From Chthoniobacterales bacterium (GTDB taxonomy: Bacteria > Verrucomicrobiota > Verrucomicrobiia > Chthoniobacterales > JAATET01), in contig DATCRI010000006.1 of NCBI GenBank assembly GCA_036569045.1, positions 17,787 to 81,786 of the forward strand: a DNA stretch of 64,000 bases, read 5' to 3'. Under the pieces are notes generated by a model. The model was not told the origin of the DNA. It made no database searches and was given only the letters and a program-made list of their open reading frames with translations. A program made the translations under genes and the position numbers. Positions 34,679-43,551 of this stretch are shown piece by piece. Numbering within the stretch: position 1 is the first letter of the stretch; each line of letters starts with the position of its first letter.

Positions 34679-35755
34679 ATGATCTCCTTCCTCCGCTGGT
34701 TCGGCCGCGTGGTGTTTGCGCTGCTCGTGGTGGTGCTGCTCGCCGGCATCTACGTCGCGGTGCAGTTCGAGGATTGGAAGAAGGGCCGCCTTGCCGAGCT
34801 CGACGCCGGCTCGAAGATCGTCGCCACCGCCGCTGGCGACGTCGAATACGCCGAGCGCGGCGCCGGCCCGCCCGTGCTCGTGATTCACGGCGCTCCGGGC
34901 GGCTACGACCAGGCCCTGCTCATCGGCGACACCCTCGCGAAGGATGGCTTTCGCGTGATCGCGCCCTCCCGCCCCGGCTTCCTGCGCACGCCGTTTACGA
35001 CGGGTTTTCTTTTCGAAGACCAGGCCGACGCCCTCGCCGCGCTGCTCGACACGCTCCAGGTGCCACGCGTCGCCGTGCTCGGCTTTTCGACCGGATCGCC
35101 GGTCGCGGTGCAGTTCGCCCTCCGCCATCCGGACCGCACTTCCGCCCTTGCCCTCCTTTCTCCGGTCGCGGTGATCTACGATCGCGCGTTTCCCCACGAG
35201 CCGAGCCCTCTCCTTTCCGAGGCCGCCCTCCTGAACACCACCGGCGACATGGGCTCGTGGTTCTTTCTCGAGCAAATGCGTCGCGACCCGCGCTGGATGC
35301 TCGACGCCACGTTCTCGGTCGACACCGACCTCGGCCCCGCCGCCCGCGGCCGCCTCGTCGACTTTGTCCTCGGCAACCCGTCGCAACTCACCTTCCTCCG
35401 CGGCCTGCTGAACTCCCAGGCCCCGTTGAGTCTCCGCGAAAGCGGCACCCGTAACGACATCCTTCAGCTGCGGAGAATGTCGCCGGTGCCCTACGACAAA
35501 CTCACCGTCCCCACGCTTGTCGTCACCGGCAGCGCCGACGGCGGCCGAAAGTGGGTCGACCCGAAGGCCATCACCACCGCCCTTCCCTCGGCGAGGACTC
35601 TTGCCGTTGCCGACGCCGGCCACCTTGTCTGGTTCGGCCCGAACGCCGCCGCGGCCCAACAGGCCGTCGTCGATTTCCTCAAAGCCCCGCCGCCGCTACC
35701 GACCCCCACGCCCCCGCCGGCATCATCTCCGACCCCGGCGTCGCCCGCACCCTGA
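34679..35755 (+). CDS. Membrane-anchored alpha/beta hydrolase
   Basis: A 358-residue protein with an N-terminal membrane helix (residues 8-28) and an alpha/beta-hydrolase domain: IHGAPGGYDQ, nucleophile GFSTGS, late Asp (TGSADGGR) and His (DAGHLVWF). The C-terminus is a Pro/Thr tail. Substrate unknown. The following M48 gene starts 5 bases after the stop. Confidence 0.82.
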   Translation: MISFLRWFGRVVFALLVVVLLAGIYVAVQFEDWKKGRLAELDAGSKIVATAAGDVEYAERGAGPPVLVIHGAPGGYDQALLIGDTLAKDGFRVIAPSRPGFLRTPFTTGFLFEDQADALAALLDTLQVPRVAVLGFSTGSPVAVQFALRHPDRTSALALLSPVAVIYDRAFPHEPSPLLSEAALLNTTGDMGSWFFLEQMRRDPRWMLDATFSVDTDLGPAARGRLVDFVLGNPSQLTFLRGLLNSQAPLSLRESGTRNDILQLRRMSPVPYDKLTVPTLVVTGSADGGRKWVDPKAITTALPSARTLAVADAGHLVWFGPNAAAAQQAVVDFLKAPPPLPTPTPPPASSPTPASPAP

Positions 35756-35759
35756 CCCC

Positions 35760-37571
35760 ATGGATTTCTTCGAAAGCCAGGCCCGCGCCCATCGGAAGAC
35801 CAAGTGGCTGCTCGTCTATTTCGGGCTCGCTGTCCTTGGCATCATCGCGACGCTTCAGGCGATCGCCGCCTACACGACCAGCGAATCGTTCTTCGATCCC
35901 GGCCTGCTCGGCCTCGTTTCTCTCGGAGTCATCGCCGTCGTCTCCCTCGGCGCCACGTATCGCATCGCCGAACTTTCCCGCGGGGGCGGCGGGGTCGTCG
36001 CGCTGATGCTTGGCGGCCGCCAGCTCGCCCCCACCACCGCGGATTTCCGCGAGCAACAGCTCCGTAACGTCGTCGAAGAGATGTCTCTCGCCTCGGGCGT
36101 GCCGGTGCCGGACATCTACGTGCTCGACGACGAGACCGCGATCAACGCCTTCGCCGCCGGCAACACGCCCGGTGACGCCGTCGTCGCCGTCACGCGCGGC
36201 ACGCTCGAGAAGCTCGACCGCGACCAGCTCCAGGGCGTCGTTGCCCACGAGTTCAGCCACATCCTCAACGGCGACATGAAGCTGAACATCCGCCTCATGG
36301 GCGTGCTCAACGGCATCCTGCTTCTCGCCATCCTCGGTCGCATCATTTTTGAAATCAGCGCCCGCGCCGGCGCCGGCAGCCGGCGCGACGACGACGGCAA
36401 ATCCCGCCTGCCGCTGTTCGCCATTGGCGCCGCGCTCTGGCTCGTCGGCTCGATCGGCGTTTTCTTCGCGAACCTCATCAAGGCCGCCGTCAGCCGCCAG
36501 CGGGAATTTCTCGCCGATGCCTCCGCCGTGCAGTTCACCCGCAATCCCGACGGCATCGCCGGCGCCCTCTGGAAGATCGGGCAGGATGGCTCGAAGCTGG
36601 ACTCCGCCCGCGCGAACGAAGCCAGTCACATGTTTTTCGGCAACGGTCTCGCGAAGCCGCACTTCGACCTGTTTGCGACGCATCCGCCGCTCGAGGAGCG
36701 GATCAAGGCCATCGATCCCGGCTTCGACTCCGGCTCCATTCGCGAATCCACGCCACCCCCGCTCGAGCCATCGGCTCGCCCCACCCGGGACAACATCGCG
36801 GTCGCCACGGCCGTGCTCGCTGCCCTTCCCACCTTTGCCCGCGATGGCGCCCGGGAGACCGCCAGCGCCGTCCCGCTGATCTACGCCCTGCTTCTCAGCA
36901 ACGACGGCGCCACCCGCGAACGCCAGCTTGCCGCGATCGAGCTCCGCGCCGAGGAACGCGCCGAAGTCGATCGCGACATCCGCCGCGCGGGCGACATTCG
37001 CGACGCCCTCGCCGTAATGGATCTCTGCCTGCCCGCCCTCCGCAACCTTTCCTCCACGCAATACGCGACCTTCCGCGAGAACGTCCGCCGCCTGGTCGCC
37101 TGCGACGGCAAGGTCGACCTCTTCGAGTTCGTCATGCACCAGGCCCTCGTGCGCCACGTCGATCACTTCTTCACGAAAAGCGCCGGCCCCACAGTGCGCT
37201 ACCGTTCCCCGGTCCCGCTCCTTCCCGACATTTCCGTCGTGCTCTCCGCGCTCGCGTGGTTTACCGACGAGGCCCCCGCCACTCGCGACGCCGCCTACGC
37301 CGCCGGCGTGGCCGCCCTCATGCTCAAGCCGGAGGCCTTCCCCATGGCGCGCACGGATGCCTGCGACTTCCCGGCCGTCGAAACGGCGCTCGAGCACCTC
37401 GCCGAGGCCGATCCGCCGACGAAACAGAAAATCTTCAACGCCTGCGCCCAGGCCGTCCGGCACGACGGGGTCGTTCGTCCCCGCGAGGCCGCCCTCCTGC
37501 GCGCCGTCGCGGACGTGCTCGGCTGCCCGTTGCCCGTGCTCAATCACCTCGATCCGGAGAACGTCGCGTGA
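35760..37571 (+). CDS. M48 family zinc metalloprotease (HtpX-like) with C-terminal extension
   Basis: A 603-residue membrane protease: two N-terminal helices (about 15-35 and 48-67), HEFSH (163-167), the third zinc ligand in RQREFLADASA, and further membrane segments. HtpX-type proteins are about 300 residues; here a helical C-terminal half of about 250 residues follows (from about 340), of TerB-like appearance. It probably degrades damaged membrane proteins. The next gene begins inside its stop (GTGA). Confidence 0.85.
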   Translation: MDFFESQARAHRKTKWLLVYFGLAVLGIIATLQAIAAYTTSESFFDPGLLGLVSLGVIAVVSLGATYRIAELSRGGGGVVALMLGGRQLAPTTADFREQQLRNVVEEMSLASGVPVPDIYVLDDETAINAFAAGNTPGDAVVAVTRGTLEKLDRDQLQGVVAHEFSHILNGDMKLNIRLMGVLNGILLLAILGRIIFEISARAGAGSRRDDDGKSRLPLFAIGAALWLVGSIGVFFANLIKAAVSRQREFLADASAVQFTRNPDGIAGALWKIGQDGSKLDSARANEASHMFFGNGLAKPHFDLFATHPPLEERIKAIDPGFDSGSIRESTPPPLEPSARPTRDNIAVATAVLAALPTFARDGARETASAVPLIYALLLSNDGATRERQLAAIELRAEERAEVDRDIRRAGDIRDALAVMDLCLPALRNLSSTQYATFRENVRRLVACDGKVDLFEFVMHQALVRHVDHFFTKSAGPTVRYRSPVPLLPDISVVLSALAWFTDEAPATRDAAYAAGVAALMLKPEAFPMARTDACDFPAVETALEHLAEADPPTKQKIFNACAQAVRHDGVVRPREAALLRAVADVLGCPLPVLNHLDPENVA

Positions 37572-38449
37572 ACGGTCGCCTGGTCACTCCCGCTCAGCTC
37601 GACGCCTTCACCGCCGAGCACACGACCGCCCATCGCTTCTGGACCGGCGCCGACGGCTGGGTCGAGCGGTTCGACGCCGACTACCTCGTGAGCGCCACCG
37701 ACGACGGCGCTCGCATTGCCGCCGCCCTGCCCGACTGGCTCGCCGCCGTAGGCCTCACCGCGCGTCGCACTTTCGTCCGCCGGCTCGTCAAGCAGCCCGG
37801 CGAAGACGACAAGCCCCGCCTGCTCGCCGGACCGGAGCTTCCGCCGGAAGCGATCGTGACCGAGCGCGGCCTGCGGTTCGCCATCGACTTCTCCGCCGGC
37901 TACTCCGTCGGCCTCTTCTGCGACCAGCGCGCGAATCGCGCCTTCCTCGAATCGCTTCGCCCGAAGCGCGTGCTGAACTGCTTTGCCTACACCTGCGCCT
38001 TCTCCGCCGCCGCCGCCCGCGTCGGCGCCGAGACCCTCAGCCTCGATCTGTCGCGAAGATCCCTCGACCGCGGCCGTGCCAATCTCGCACTCAACGACCT
38101 TTCCGGCGACGGCCATCGCTTCCTCGCCGACGACGTCTTCGCCGTGCTTCCGCGACTGGCTCGGCGCGGGGAGAAGTTCGATGCGATCATCCTCGATCCG
38201 CCCACGTTTTCCCGCGGCGCAAAGGGCCACGTCTTCCGCGCCGAACGCGACCTCGGCAGCCTCCTCGCGCAGGCCCTCGCCCTCGCGACCCCCGGCGCCC
38301 ACGTCCTCCTCTCGACGAACGCCCGGGAGCTCGATGTCGCCGCCCTCGCGGATCTGGCCCGGGGCTTGGAGACATTTGCCGTGCGGCCGCCGGACGAATA
38401 CCCGCCCGGCGCGGCCTCGGCGACGTTATGGATCACCGCGCCGATTTGA
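37568..38449 (+). CDS. Class I SAM-dependent methyltransferase (RlmI/RlmK-like)
   Basis: A 293-residue protein resembling the catalytic part of rRNA large-subunit cytosine-type methyltransferases. SAM binding loop in VLNCFAYTCAFSAAAARVGA (about 135-154), the catalytic ILDPPTFSRG, and a GTG start overlapping the protease's stop. It lacks the N-terminal PUA domain seen in the paralogue at 53.4 kb. Target unknown. Confidence 0.75.
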   Translation: MNGRLVTPAQLDAFTAEHTTAHRFWTGADGWVERFDADYLVSATDDGARIAAALPDWLAAVGLTARRTFVRRLVKQPGEDDKPRLLAGPELPPEAIVTERGLRFAIDFSAGYSVGLFCDQRANRAFLESLRPKRVLNCFAYTCAFSAAAARVGAETLSLDLSRRSLDRGRANLALNDLSGDGHRFLADDVFAVLPRLARRGEKFDAIILDPPTFSRGAKGHVFRAERDLGSLLAQALALATPGAHVLLSTNARELDVAALADLARGLETFAVRPPDEYPPGAASATLWITAPI

Positions 38450-38624
38450 GCCGCTCGCGCAGCCGCACGATCTCCGACCGGCGCAGCGCGTAGCCGCACT
38501 GGCGCACGCATTAGCTCAAGACGCGATACGACACTTTCGCCAATGCTATTCCGTTAACTGGTTCTAATCCTAAAGGCTCTCGGTTATCGGCAAGGCGCGA
38601 CTCGCGAACTTGGCGAACCCGTAA
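38450..38624. other. Intergenic, no feature seen
   Basis: I see no gene or clear terminator here. The base composition falls relative to the flanking operon. Confidence 0.5.
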
Positions 38625-39068
38625 ATGCCGGATCCGATACACTTTGGTGGAAATGGACCGCTCCCAGCACGGGAACGACGATTTTTTTCTACGGTTGGCA
38701 GCGAATCCGTCGCCGCGACTTTGCTTGTGGATCGAGGATCTTCCATCGTCAACTTAGATTACAGATACGACGAATCTCGATTTTCGTTCGAAACCCCCGC
38801 AAATCTGACTCTCTCGGCGACAGCAGGCACAACATATTACATCGCCATCGGCGACTATGAAGCTGCAGCGATTCTCTCGATCATTCATACACCAAAAAAC
38901 GGCGACGGTGGAGTCGCCACCAAGGCTGTCTTAAAAAGACAGATAGCCTCCCTTAACCGCCAGCTCTCGAAAGCGAGCCACATTCAAAACGACGCAAAAC
39001 GCGCGAAGAGAATCAAACGGCTCAAGAAGCAAATCTCCCGACTTAAGAAGCAGCTCAAACAACTTTGA
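38625..39068 (+). CDS. Hypothetical protein with C-terminal coiled coil
   Basis: A 147-residue orphan: the N-terminal half is beta-rich (FSFETPANLTLSATAGTTYY, then IAIGDYE), somewhat like a C-terminal domain of an exported protein, and the C-terminal half a basic coiled coil (LKRQIASLNRQLSKA, KRLKKQISRLKKQLKQL). Base composition is lower in G+C than the neighbourhood. It may be the remnant of a longer gene; no signal peptide is present. Confidence 0.45.
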   Translation: MPDPIHFGGNGPLPARERRFFSTVGSESVAATLLVDRGSSIVNLDYRYDESRFSFETPANLTLSATAGTTYYIAIGDYEAAAILSIIHTPKNGDGGVATKAVLKRQIASLNRQLSKASHIQNDAKRAKRIKRLKKQISRLKKQLKQL

Positions 39069-39233
39069 GCCCTCGACCCCGGTTTCACGAAGCGTTGCCG
39101 GTGTTTCGCAAGTTTGGGCCTCCGGGATTGCCGTCGAGGACACGCCTTTGCGGTTTCGAGGCCAACGCTATGACGTGACAGCCCGTGGGCCATGCTTGCC
39201 GGGGCGGCGGTTGTGCTTTAGTTTTTCCCGGCA

Positions 39234-39461
39234 ATGACGCACCGGGAGGCCAAATCGATCGCGCGGGCGTGGCGGAAATCCCGCATCGCCGCGCGAATAC
39301 TTTTGCGCGCGGACGTCGGCCGGTTGACGGCCCGGGACGTTCGCGTGGGCCGCGCGCTCGGGCAGGATCCCGCCGTGACGCCCCGGCTTATTCAGCAGGC
39401 TTTCCATGGATTTCATCTCCGCCATACCCGATTGGAACGCGCCCGCCGGGCGGTTGCTTGA
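39234..39461 (+). CDS. Small basic protein upstream of nucleotidyltransferase-like gene
   Basis: Seventy-five residues, MTHREAKSIARAWRKSRIAA, HTH-like in pattern. It overlaps the next gene by 56 bases. The size, the overlap and the neighbour are like antitoxin-toxin pairs with nucleotidyltransferase toxins, but the frame itself is not recognised and may be spurious. Confidence 0.4.
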   Translation: MTHREAKSIARAWRKSRIAARILLRADVGRLTARDVRVGRALGQDPAVTPRLIQQAFHGFHLRHTRLERARRAVA

Positions 39462-40077
39462 CCGTCTCGCCTCGGCATTCGGCGAGACGCCGAAACGAAC
39501 GATCGTAGTTTTTGGATCGTCACCGCTCCAAATCTTCCTGGACCCATCCTTTCTGAGCCAGGACTGCGATGTCGTCGGCGAGCGGGATTTAGAGGCAATT
39601 TGCCAGCAGATCACTTTGCCGACGGCTAATGGCGATCTTGCCTTTCAGGTCTGCGATGCGCTGACATTCCGCACGGCGCAGGGGTGGGAGACGCGGGCGC
39701 GGCGGGAAGTTCGCCAAGGACACACGTTCGTGTTTCCGCATCCGTGGGACATCCTCGTGAGCAAGATTGGGCGGCTGGAGGAGAAGGACCTCGAGGCATT
39801 TCGCCTCGTGATCCGCAAGACGGGCGGCCCGACGGCGGAGGAGCTCAAACGGCATCTCCAGCTCGCGGTGGATTTGTTCCGTCCGAATTTCGACGAGGAA
39901 CGCGGGGCGGATTACACGACGCAGACACGAGTGCTTTGGCGGACGATTTACGGCGCGGAGATCGACGTGCGGACGGAGATCATCCGGCCCGCGCTGGCGC
40001 GACGGCAGGCACAATACGATGCGGATGCTGGCGATCCCGCGTGGAAGGAACGGCTGCGGCAGCTGGGGGAGAATTAA
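39406..40077 (+). CDS. Nucleotidyltransferase-fold protein
   Basis: A 223-residue protein with FGSSPLQIFL followed by a DCDVVG motif (residues 53-58), suggestive of a nucleotidyltransferase fold of the DUF6036/AbiEii-like type (G[S] and DxD). The C-terminal part is helical and basic. Role unknown; possible toxin, or DNA/RNA-modifying enzyme. The usual downstream third acid is not obvious. Confidence 0.5.
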   Translation: MDFISAIPDWNAPAGRLLDRLASAFGETPKRTIVVFGSSPLQIFLDPSFLSQDCDVVGERDLEAICQQITLPTANGDLAFQVCDALTFRTAQGWETRARREVRQGHTFVFPHPWDILVSKIGRLEEKDLEAFRLVIRKTGGPTAEELKRHLQLAVDLFRPNFDEERGADYTTQTRVLWRTIYGAEIDVRTEIIRPALARRQAQYDADAGDPAWKERLRQLGEN

Positions 40078-40132
40078 ATCTCTCTGGTCACGATCTGGAC
40101 GGCCGGAGACGGGATCGCTTACGAATGTAGCG

Positions 40133-41221
40133 ATGCCATCCGAGTCCGCCGAAATTTCCGTCGAGGGTTCGCGCATCCGCCTGAAAGGCCGGCTCGATGC
40201 GCCGGGCACGGCGAAGGTCTGGAATCGCGCGGTGAAGGCCGCGGACAAAGGCGCCATCGTCGATGCCTCCGGCGTCACGTATTGCGACTCCGCCGGAGCG
40301 GCCCTGTTCTACGAGCTCGAGCAGGGGCGCGGCGCGAAGATCGAGAATCTCTCGGAGGATACCCGCAGCCTGCTGAAACCCTACGGGGAGGACGCTTTTC
40401 CCAAGCTCGATGGCGGGAAGCAAAGGCACGAGTCCGCGCCGGTCGCGATCGGCCGCGTCGCCGTTGCGCTTGCCGCCGACCTTCGCGAGCAGCTCACCTT
40501 CACTGGTCAGGCGTCCGTGGCCCTGCTCGCCGGCGTGATGAATCCCGGCCGCGTGCGCTGGGGCGACATGTGGCACACGGTCGAGACGGCCGGCGTGAAC
40601 GCCCTCGTGATCGTCGGGATGATCGGCTTCCTCACCGGCATGATCATGGCGTTCCAATCCACCGTGCCGCTGCAGCAGTTCGGCGTGGATATCTTTGTCG
40701 TGAACCTCGTTGCGCTCGCGATGCTGCGCGAGCTGGGCGGCATCATGACGGCGATCGTCCTCTCGGGCCGCTCGGGCTCCGCCTTCGCCGCGGAAATCGG
40801 GACCATGAAGGTGAACGAGGAGGTGAACGCCCTCACCACGATGGGCATCGATCCCGTGCGTTTCCTCGTCGTGCCGAAGGTGATGGCCGCCATCATCGTC
40901 ACGCCGCTTCTCACGATCTACGCGAATGTCATCGGCATCGCGGGCGGCCTGATGGTCGTGATGATCTTCGGCCACCCGTGGGCCGCCGTTTACAACCAGC
41001 TCCTCGGCGCGGTAACGATGAACGATATCTTCGCCGGCCTCATCAAATCATTCTTCTTCGGCGCACTCGTCGGCGGCATCGGCTGTCTGCGCGGGTTGCA
41101 AACCAAGTCGGGCGCCAGCGCGGTGGGCGAGTCGACCACGCGCGCCGTCGTGAGCGGCATCTTCCTCATCATCCTCGTGGACGCCATTTTTGCAGTCGTT
41201 TTCTATGCCATCAAACTCTGA
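40133..41221 (+). CDS. mlaE: MlaE-type lipid ABC transporter permease with STAS domain
   Basis: A 362-residue protein: residues 1-90 form a STAS-like domain (AEISVEGSRIRLKGRLDAPG, IVDASGVTYCDSAGAALFYEL), and residues 110-362 are the MlaE permease with six membrane segments (FLTGMIMAFQSTVPL, LRELGGIMTAIVLSGRSGSAFAAEIGTMK). In E. coli STAS (MlaB) is a separate protein; here it is fused. It forms with the next genes a phospholipid transporter that keeps outer-membrane asymmetry. Start MPSESAE chosen because the frame upstream is unrelated. Confidence 0.92.
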   Translation: MPSESAEISVEGSRIRLKGRLDAPGTAKVWNRAVKAADKGAIVDASGVTYCDSAGAALFYELEQGRGAKIENLSEDTRSLLKPYGEDAFPKLDGGKQRHESAPVAIGRVAVALAADLREQLTFTGQASVALLAGVMNPGRVRWGDMWHTVETAGVNALVIVGMIGFLTGMIMAFQSTVPLQQFGVDIFVVNLVALAMLRELGGIMTAIVLSGRSGSAFAAEIGTMKVNEEVNALTTMGIDPVRFLVVPKVMAAIIVTPLLTIYANVIGIAGGLMVVMIFGHPWAAVYNQLLGAVTMNDIFAGLIKSFFFGALVGGIGCLRGLQTKSGASAVGESTTRAVVSGIFLIILVDAIFAVVFYAIKL

Positions 41222-41987
41222 GGCGCCCGCCAACATCATCGAGGTGCGCGACCTGACGGTCGGCTACGGGGACGTGGAAGTGCTCAAGGACATTTCCTTC
41301 GACGTGCGGCGCGGCGAGGTATTCGTGATTCTCGGCGGCTCGGGCTGCGGCAAGAGCACGCTGCTGAAACACATGATCGGCCTCTTCCCTCCGATGAAGG
41401 GCTCGGTGAAAATCGAAGGCCGCGATCTCGTTACCGCCGAGGGCCGGGAGCGGCAGGACATCCTCAAGCGCATCGGCGTCTCCTACCAGAGCGGCGCGTT
41501 GTTCGGCTCGATGACGCTGGCGGAGAACGTGCAACTGCCGCTCACGGAATACACCGACCTTCCGCCCGCCGCCCTGGATCTCCTTGCGTGGATGAAGCTC
41601 CGCCTTGTCGGCTTGGAAAAATCCCGCGCGAAGCTCCCGAGCGAGCTGAGCGGCGGCATGCAGAAGCGCGCCGCCATCGCACGGGCCATGGCGCTCGACC
41701 CCGCCGTCGTCTTTCTCGACGAGCCCTCCGCCGGGCTGGATCCGATCACTTCCGCGGACCTCGACGCGCTCATTTTGCGCCTGCGGGAAACGGTCGGAAC
41801 GACATTCGTGATTGTCACCCACGAGCTGCCCAGCATTTATGCGGTGGCAGACCGCGTGATCATGCTCGACAAGGAAACCAAAGGAATCATCGCCGAAGGC
41901 CGGCCCGAAGACCTGCGCGATCACTCCGACGTGCCCTTCGTGCGGCAGTTCTTCCATCGTGAAGCCACCGAGGAGGCCGCGGCGTGA
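41205..41987 (+). CDS. mlaF: MlaF-type ABC transporter ATPase
   Basis: A 260-residue ATPase: Walker A GGSGCGKST, signature LSGGMQKR, Walker B VVFLDEPSAGLDP. It powers the MlaE permease. Overlaps the permease gene by 17 bases and mlaD by four. Confidence 0.95.
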   Translation: MPSNSEAPANIIEVRDLTVGYGDVEVLKDISFDVRRGEVFVILGGSGCGKSTLLKHMIGLFPPMKGSVKIEGRDLVTAEGRERQDILKRIGVSYQSGALFGSMTLAENVQLPLTEYTDLPPAALDLLAWMKLRLVGLEKSRAKLPSELSGGMQKRAAIARAMALDPAVVFLDEPSAGLDPITSADLDALILRLRETVGTTFVIVTHELPSIYAVADRVIMLDKETKGIIAEGRPEDLRDHSDVPFVRQFFHREATEEAAA

Positions 41988-42940
41988 AAGAGGCGAGCTA
42001 CTTCCGCATCGGCCTGTTCATCATCGTCGGCCTGCTGCTGCTGGCCGGCGGTCTCGTGATTTTTGGCGTCGGCCAGTTCTTCAAGCCGAAGATCACGCTC
42101 GAGACCTACGTCGACGCCACGGTGCAGGGCATCGAGATCGGCTCACCGGTGAAATTCCGCGGCGTGACCGTCGGCAAGGTAAAGAGCGTGGGCTTCCTCT
42201 TCACGGAGTATCCCGAGGTCGACCGCAGCACCGTCGCCAACTACGTCGTGATCCTCATGGAGATCGAGACCGAGATTTTCCCTGGCATGTTCCAGGAAGA
42301 AAATCTCCAGCCGCTGCTCGACCGCAGCATTGCCCGCGGATTGCGCGTGCAGATCGAGCCGCAGGGCATCACCGGGCTCAACTACATGGAGATCAACTAC
42401 CTTCCGCCCGACCGATTCGCCCCGATCAAGATCAACTGGAAGCCGCGGAACTACTTCCTGCCCTACGCCCCGGGCGAACTTACGAACATGCTCGATTCCG
42501 TGAACAGGATGATGAAGGAGGTCGAGAACCTGAACATCAAGGGCATCAGCGACAATCTCGAGACGCTCCTCAAGAACGTGAACCAGGTCGTCACCGACGC
42601 CCAGATCGAGAAGCTCAGCCGCGACGCGCAGGATCTTTTCAGCTCCGTCGCGAAGGCCGTCGAGGACGCGAAGGTGAAGGAGTTGAGCGCCGACACGCGC
42701 GCCCTGCTGGCCGAGGTGCAGAAGTCCAACGACCAGGTGCGGAACATCCTCACAAACGTCGAGCCGGCCTCGCGCCTGAACGCCGACGACATCGCCGCCA
42801 CGCTCGCGAACCTGCGCATCATTTCCGAAAACCTGCGCGCCGCCAGCGCCGACCTCGCGCGCGATCCCTCGAAGCTGATCTTCAGCAAACCCCCCAAACC
42901 TTCGAAGGTGATGGAGCCCGAACCCGCCCGCAAACGATGA
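41984..42940 (+). CDS. mlaD: MlaD-type MCE protein
   Basis: A 318-residue MCE protein, GTG start (overlapping mlaF's TGA). One N-terminal membrane helix (9-30), MCE domain to about residue 140 (YVDATVQGIEIGSPVKFRGV), then a long helical C-terminal region that would form a periplasmic tube or needle. Longer than E. coli MlaD (183 residues). Confidence 0.93.
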   Translation: MKEASYFRIGLFIIVGLLLLAGGLVIFGVGQFFKPKITLETYVDATVQGIEIGSPVKFRGVTVGKVKSVGFLFTEYPEVDRSTVANYVVILMEIETEIFPGMFQEENLQPLLDRSIARGLRVQIEPQGITGLNYMEINYLPPDRFAPIKINWKPRNYFLPYAPGELTNMLDSVNRMMKEVENLNIKGISDNLETLLKNVNQVVTDAQIEKLSRDAQDLFSSVAKAVEDAKVKELSADTRALLAEVQKSNDQVRNILTNVEPASRLNADDIAATLANLRIISENLRAASADLARDPSKLIFSKPPKPSKVMEPEPARKR

Positions 42941-43551
42941 TCCGCGCCGCTCTTCTCCCCCTGCTCGCCGGCTCCCTGCTCCTCGCGGGTTGCGGGTCGT
43001 TCACCCCGCCGCCGAAGCCCCGATATTTCACCCTCGATCCCGGCAAACCCGCGTCGCTCCGGATGCTGCGCGCCGGCGATCTGCCGGCCACGGCAGCGGT
43101 GAGCTTCGTCGACGTCGCCGCTCCATTCGCCGCCGACGGCTTCGTTTACCAGACCGGAAACCACCGCTGGGAGGTCGATCCCTACAACCAGTTCCTCGTC
43201 TCACCGGCCGACATGATGACGTCCGTGCTACGGAGTTGGATGCGCGACTCGGGCCTCTACGGCGAAGTCGCCGTCCCCGGAGCCGGCGGCGGGCAGGATT
43301 ACTTCATCGATTGCGATCTCACGGAGCTCTATGGCGACTTCCGGACGGGCTCCCCCACGGCCACGCTCACGCTCCAGGTGCAGGTCTCGCGGCAGACGGA
43401 CAAGGGCCGCGTGATCGCGCTCCGCAGGAATTTTACCAAGACAATTCCGGTGGCGCGACGCACGCCGGAAGCTCTGGTCGAAGCCTGGAACGAGGCCCTG
43501 CGCCAGGAGCTAAACCTGCTTCTCCGCGTGCTGGGCGAGTTGCGGAGCTGA
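42937..43551 (+). CDS. ABC-type transport auxiliary lipoprotein
   Basis: A 204-residue protein with signal and lipobox (LLAGSLLLAGCGSF, Cys19) and the beta/alpha pattern of PqiC/DUF330-like auxiliary lipoproteins (PRYFTLDPG, FVYQTGNHRWEVDPYNQFL). It should be the outer-membrane partner of the MCE transporter. It overlaps the end of pabB by 42 bases on the opposite strand. Confidence 0.85.
   Translation: MIRAALLPLLAGSLLLAGCGSFTPPPKPRYFTLDPGKPASLRMLRAGDLPATAAVSFVDVAAPFAADGFVYQTGNHRWEVDPYNQFLVSPADMMTSVLRSWMRDSGLYGEVAVPGAGGGQDYFIDCDLTELYGDFRTGSPTATLTLQVQVSRQTDKGRVIALRRNFTKTIPVARRTPEALVEAWNEALRQELNLLLRVLGELRS

Noticed and set aside
35679..37547. Minus-strand frame of 622 codons opposite the M48 protease
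   Set aside because: Shadow frame without motifs.
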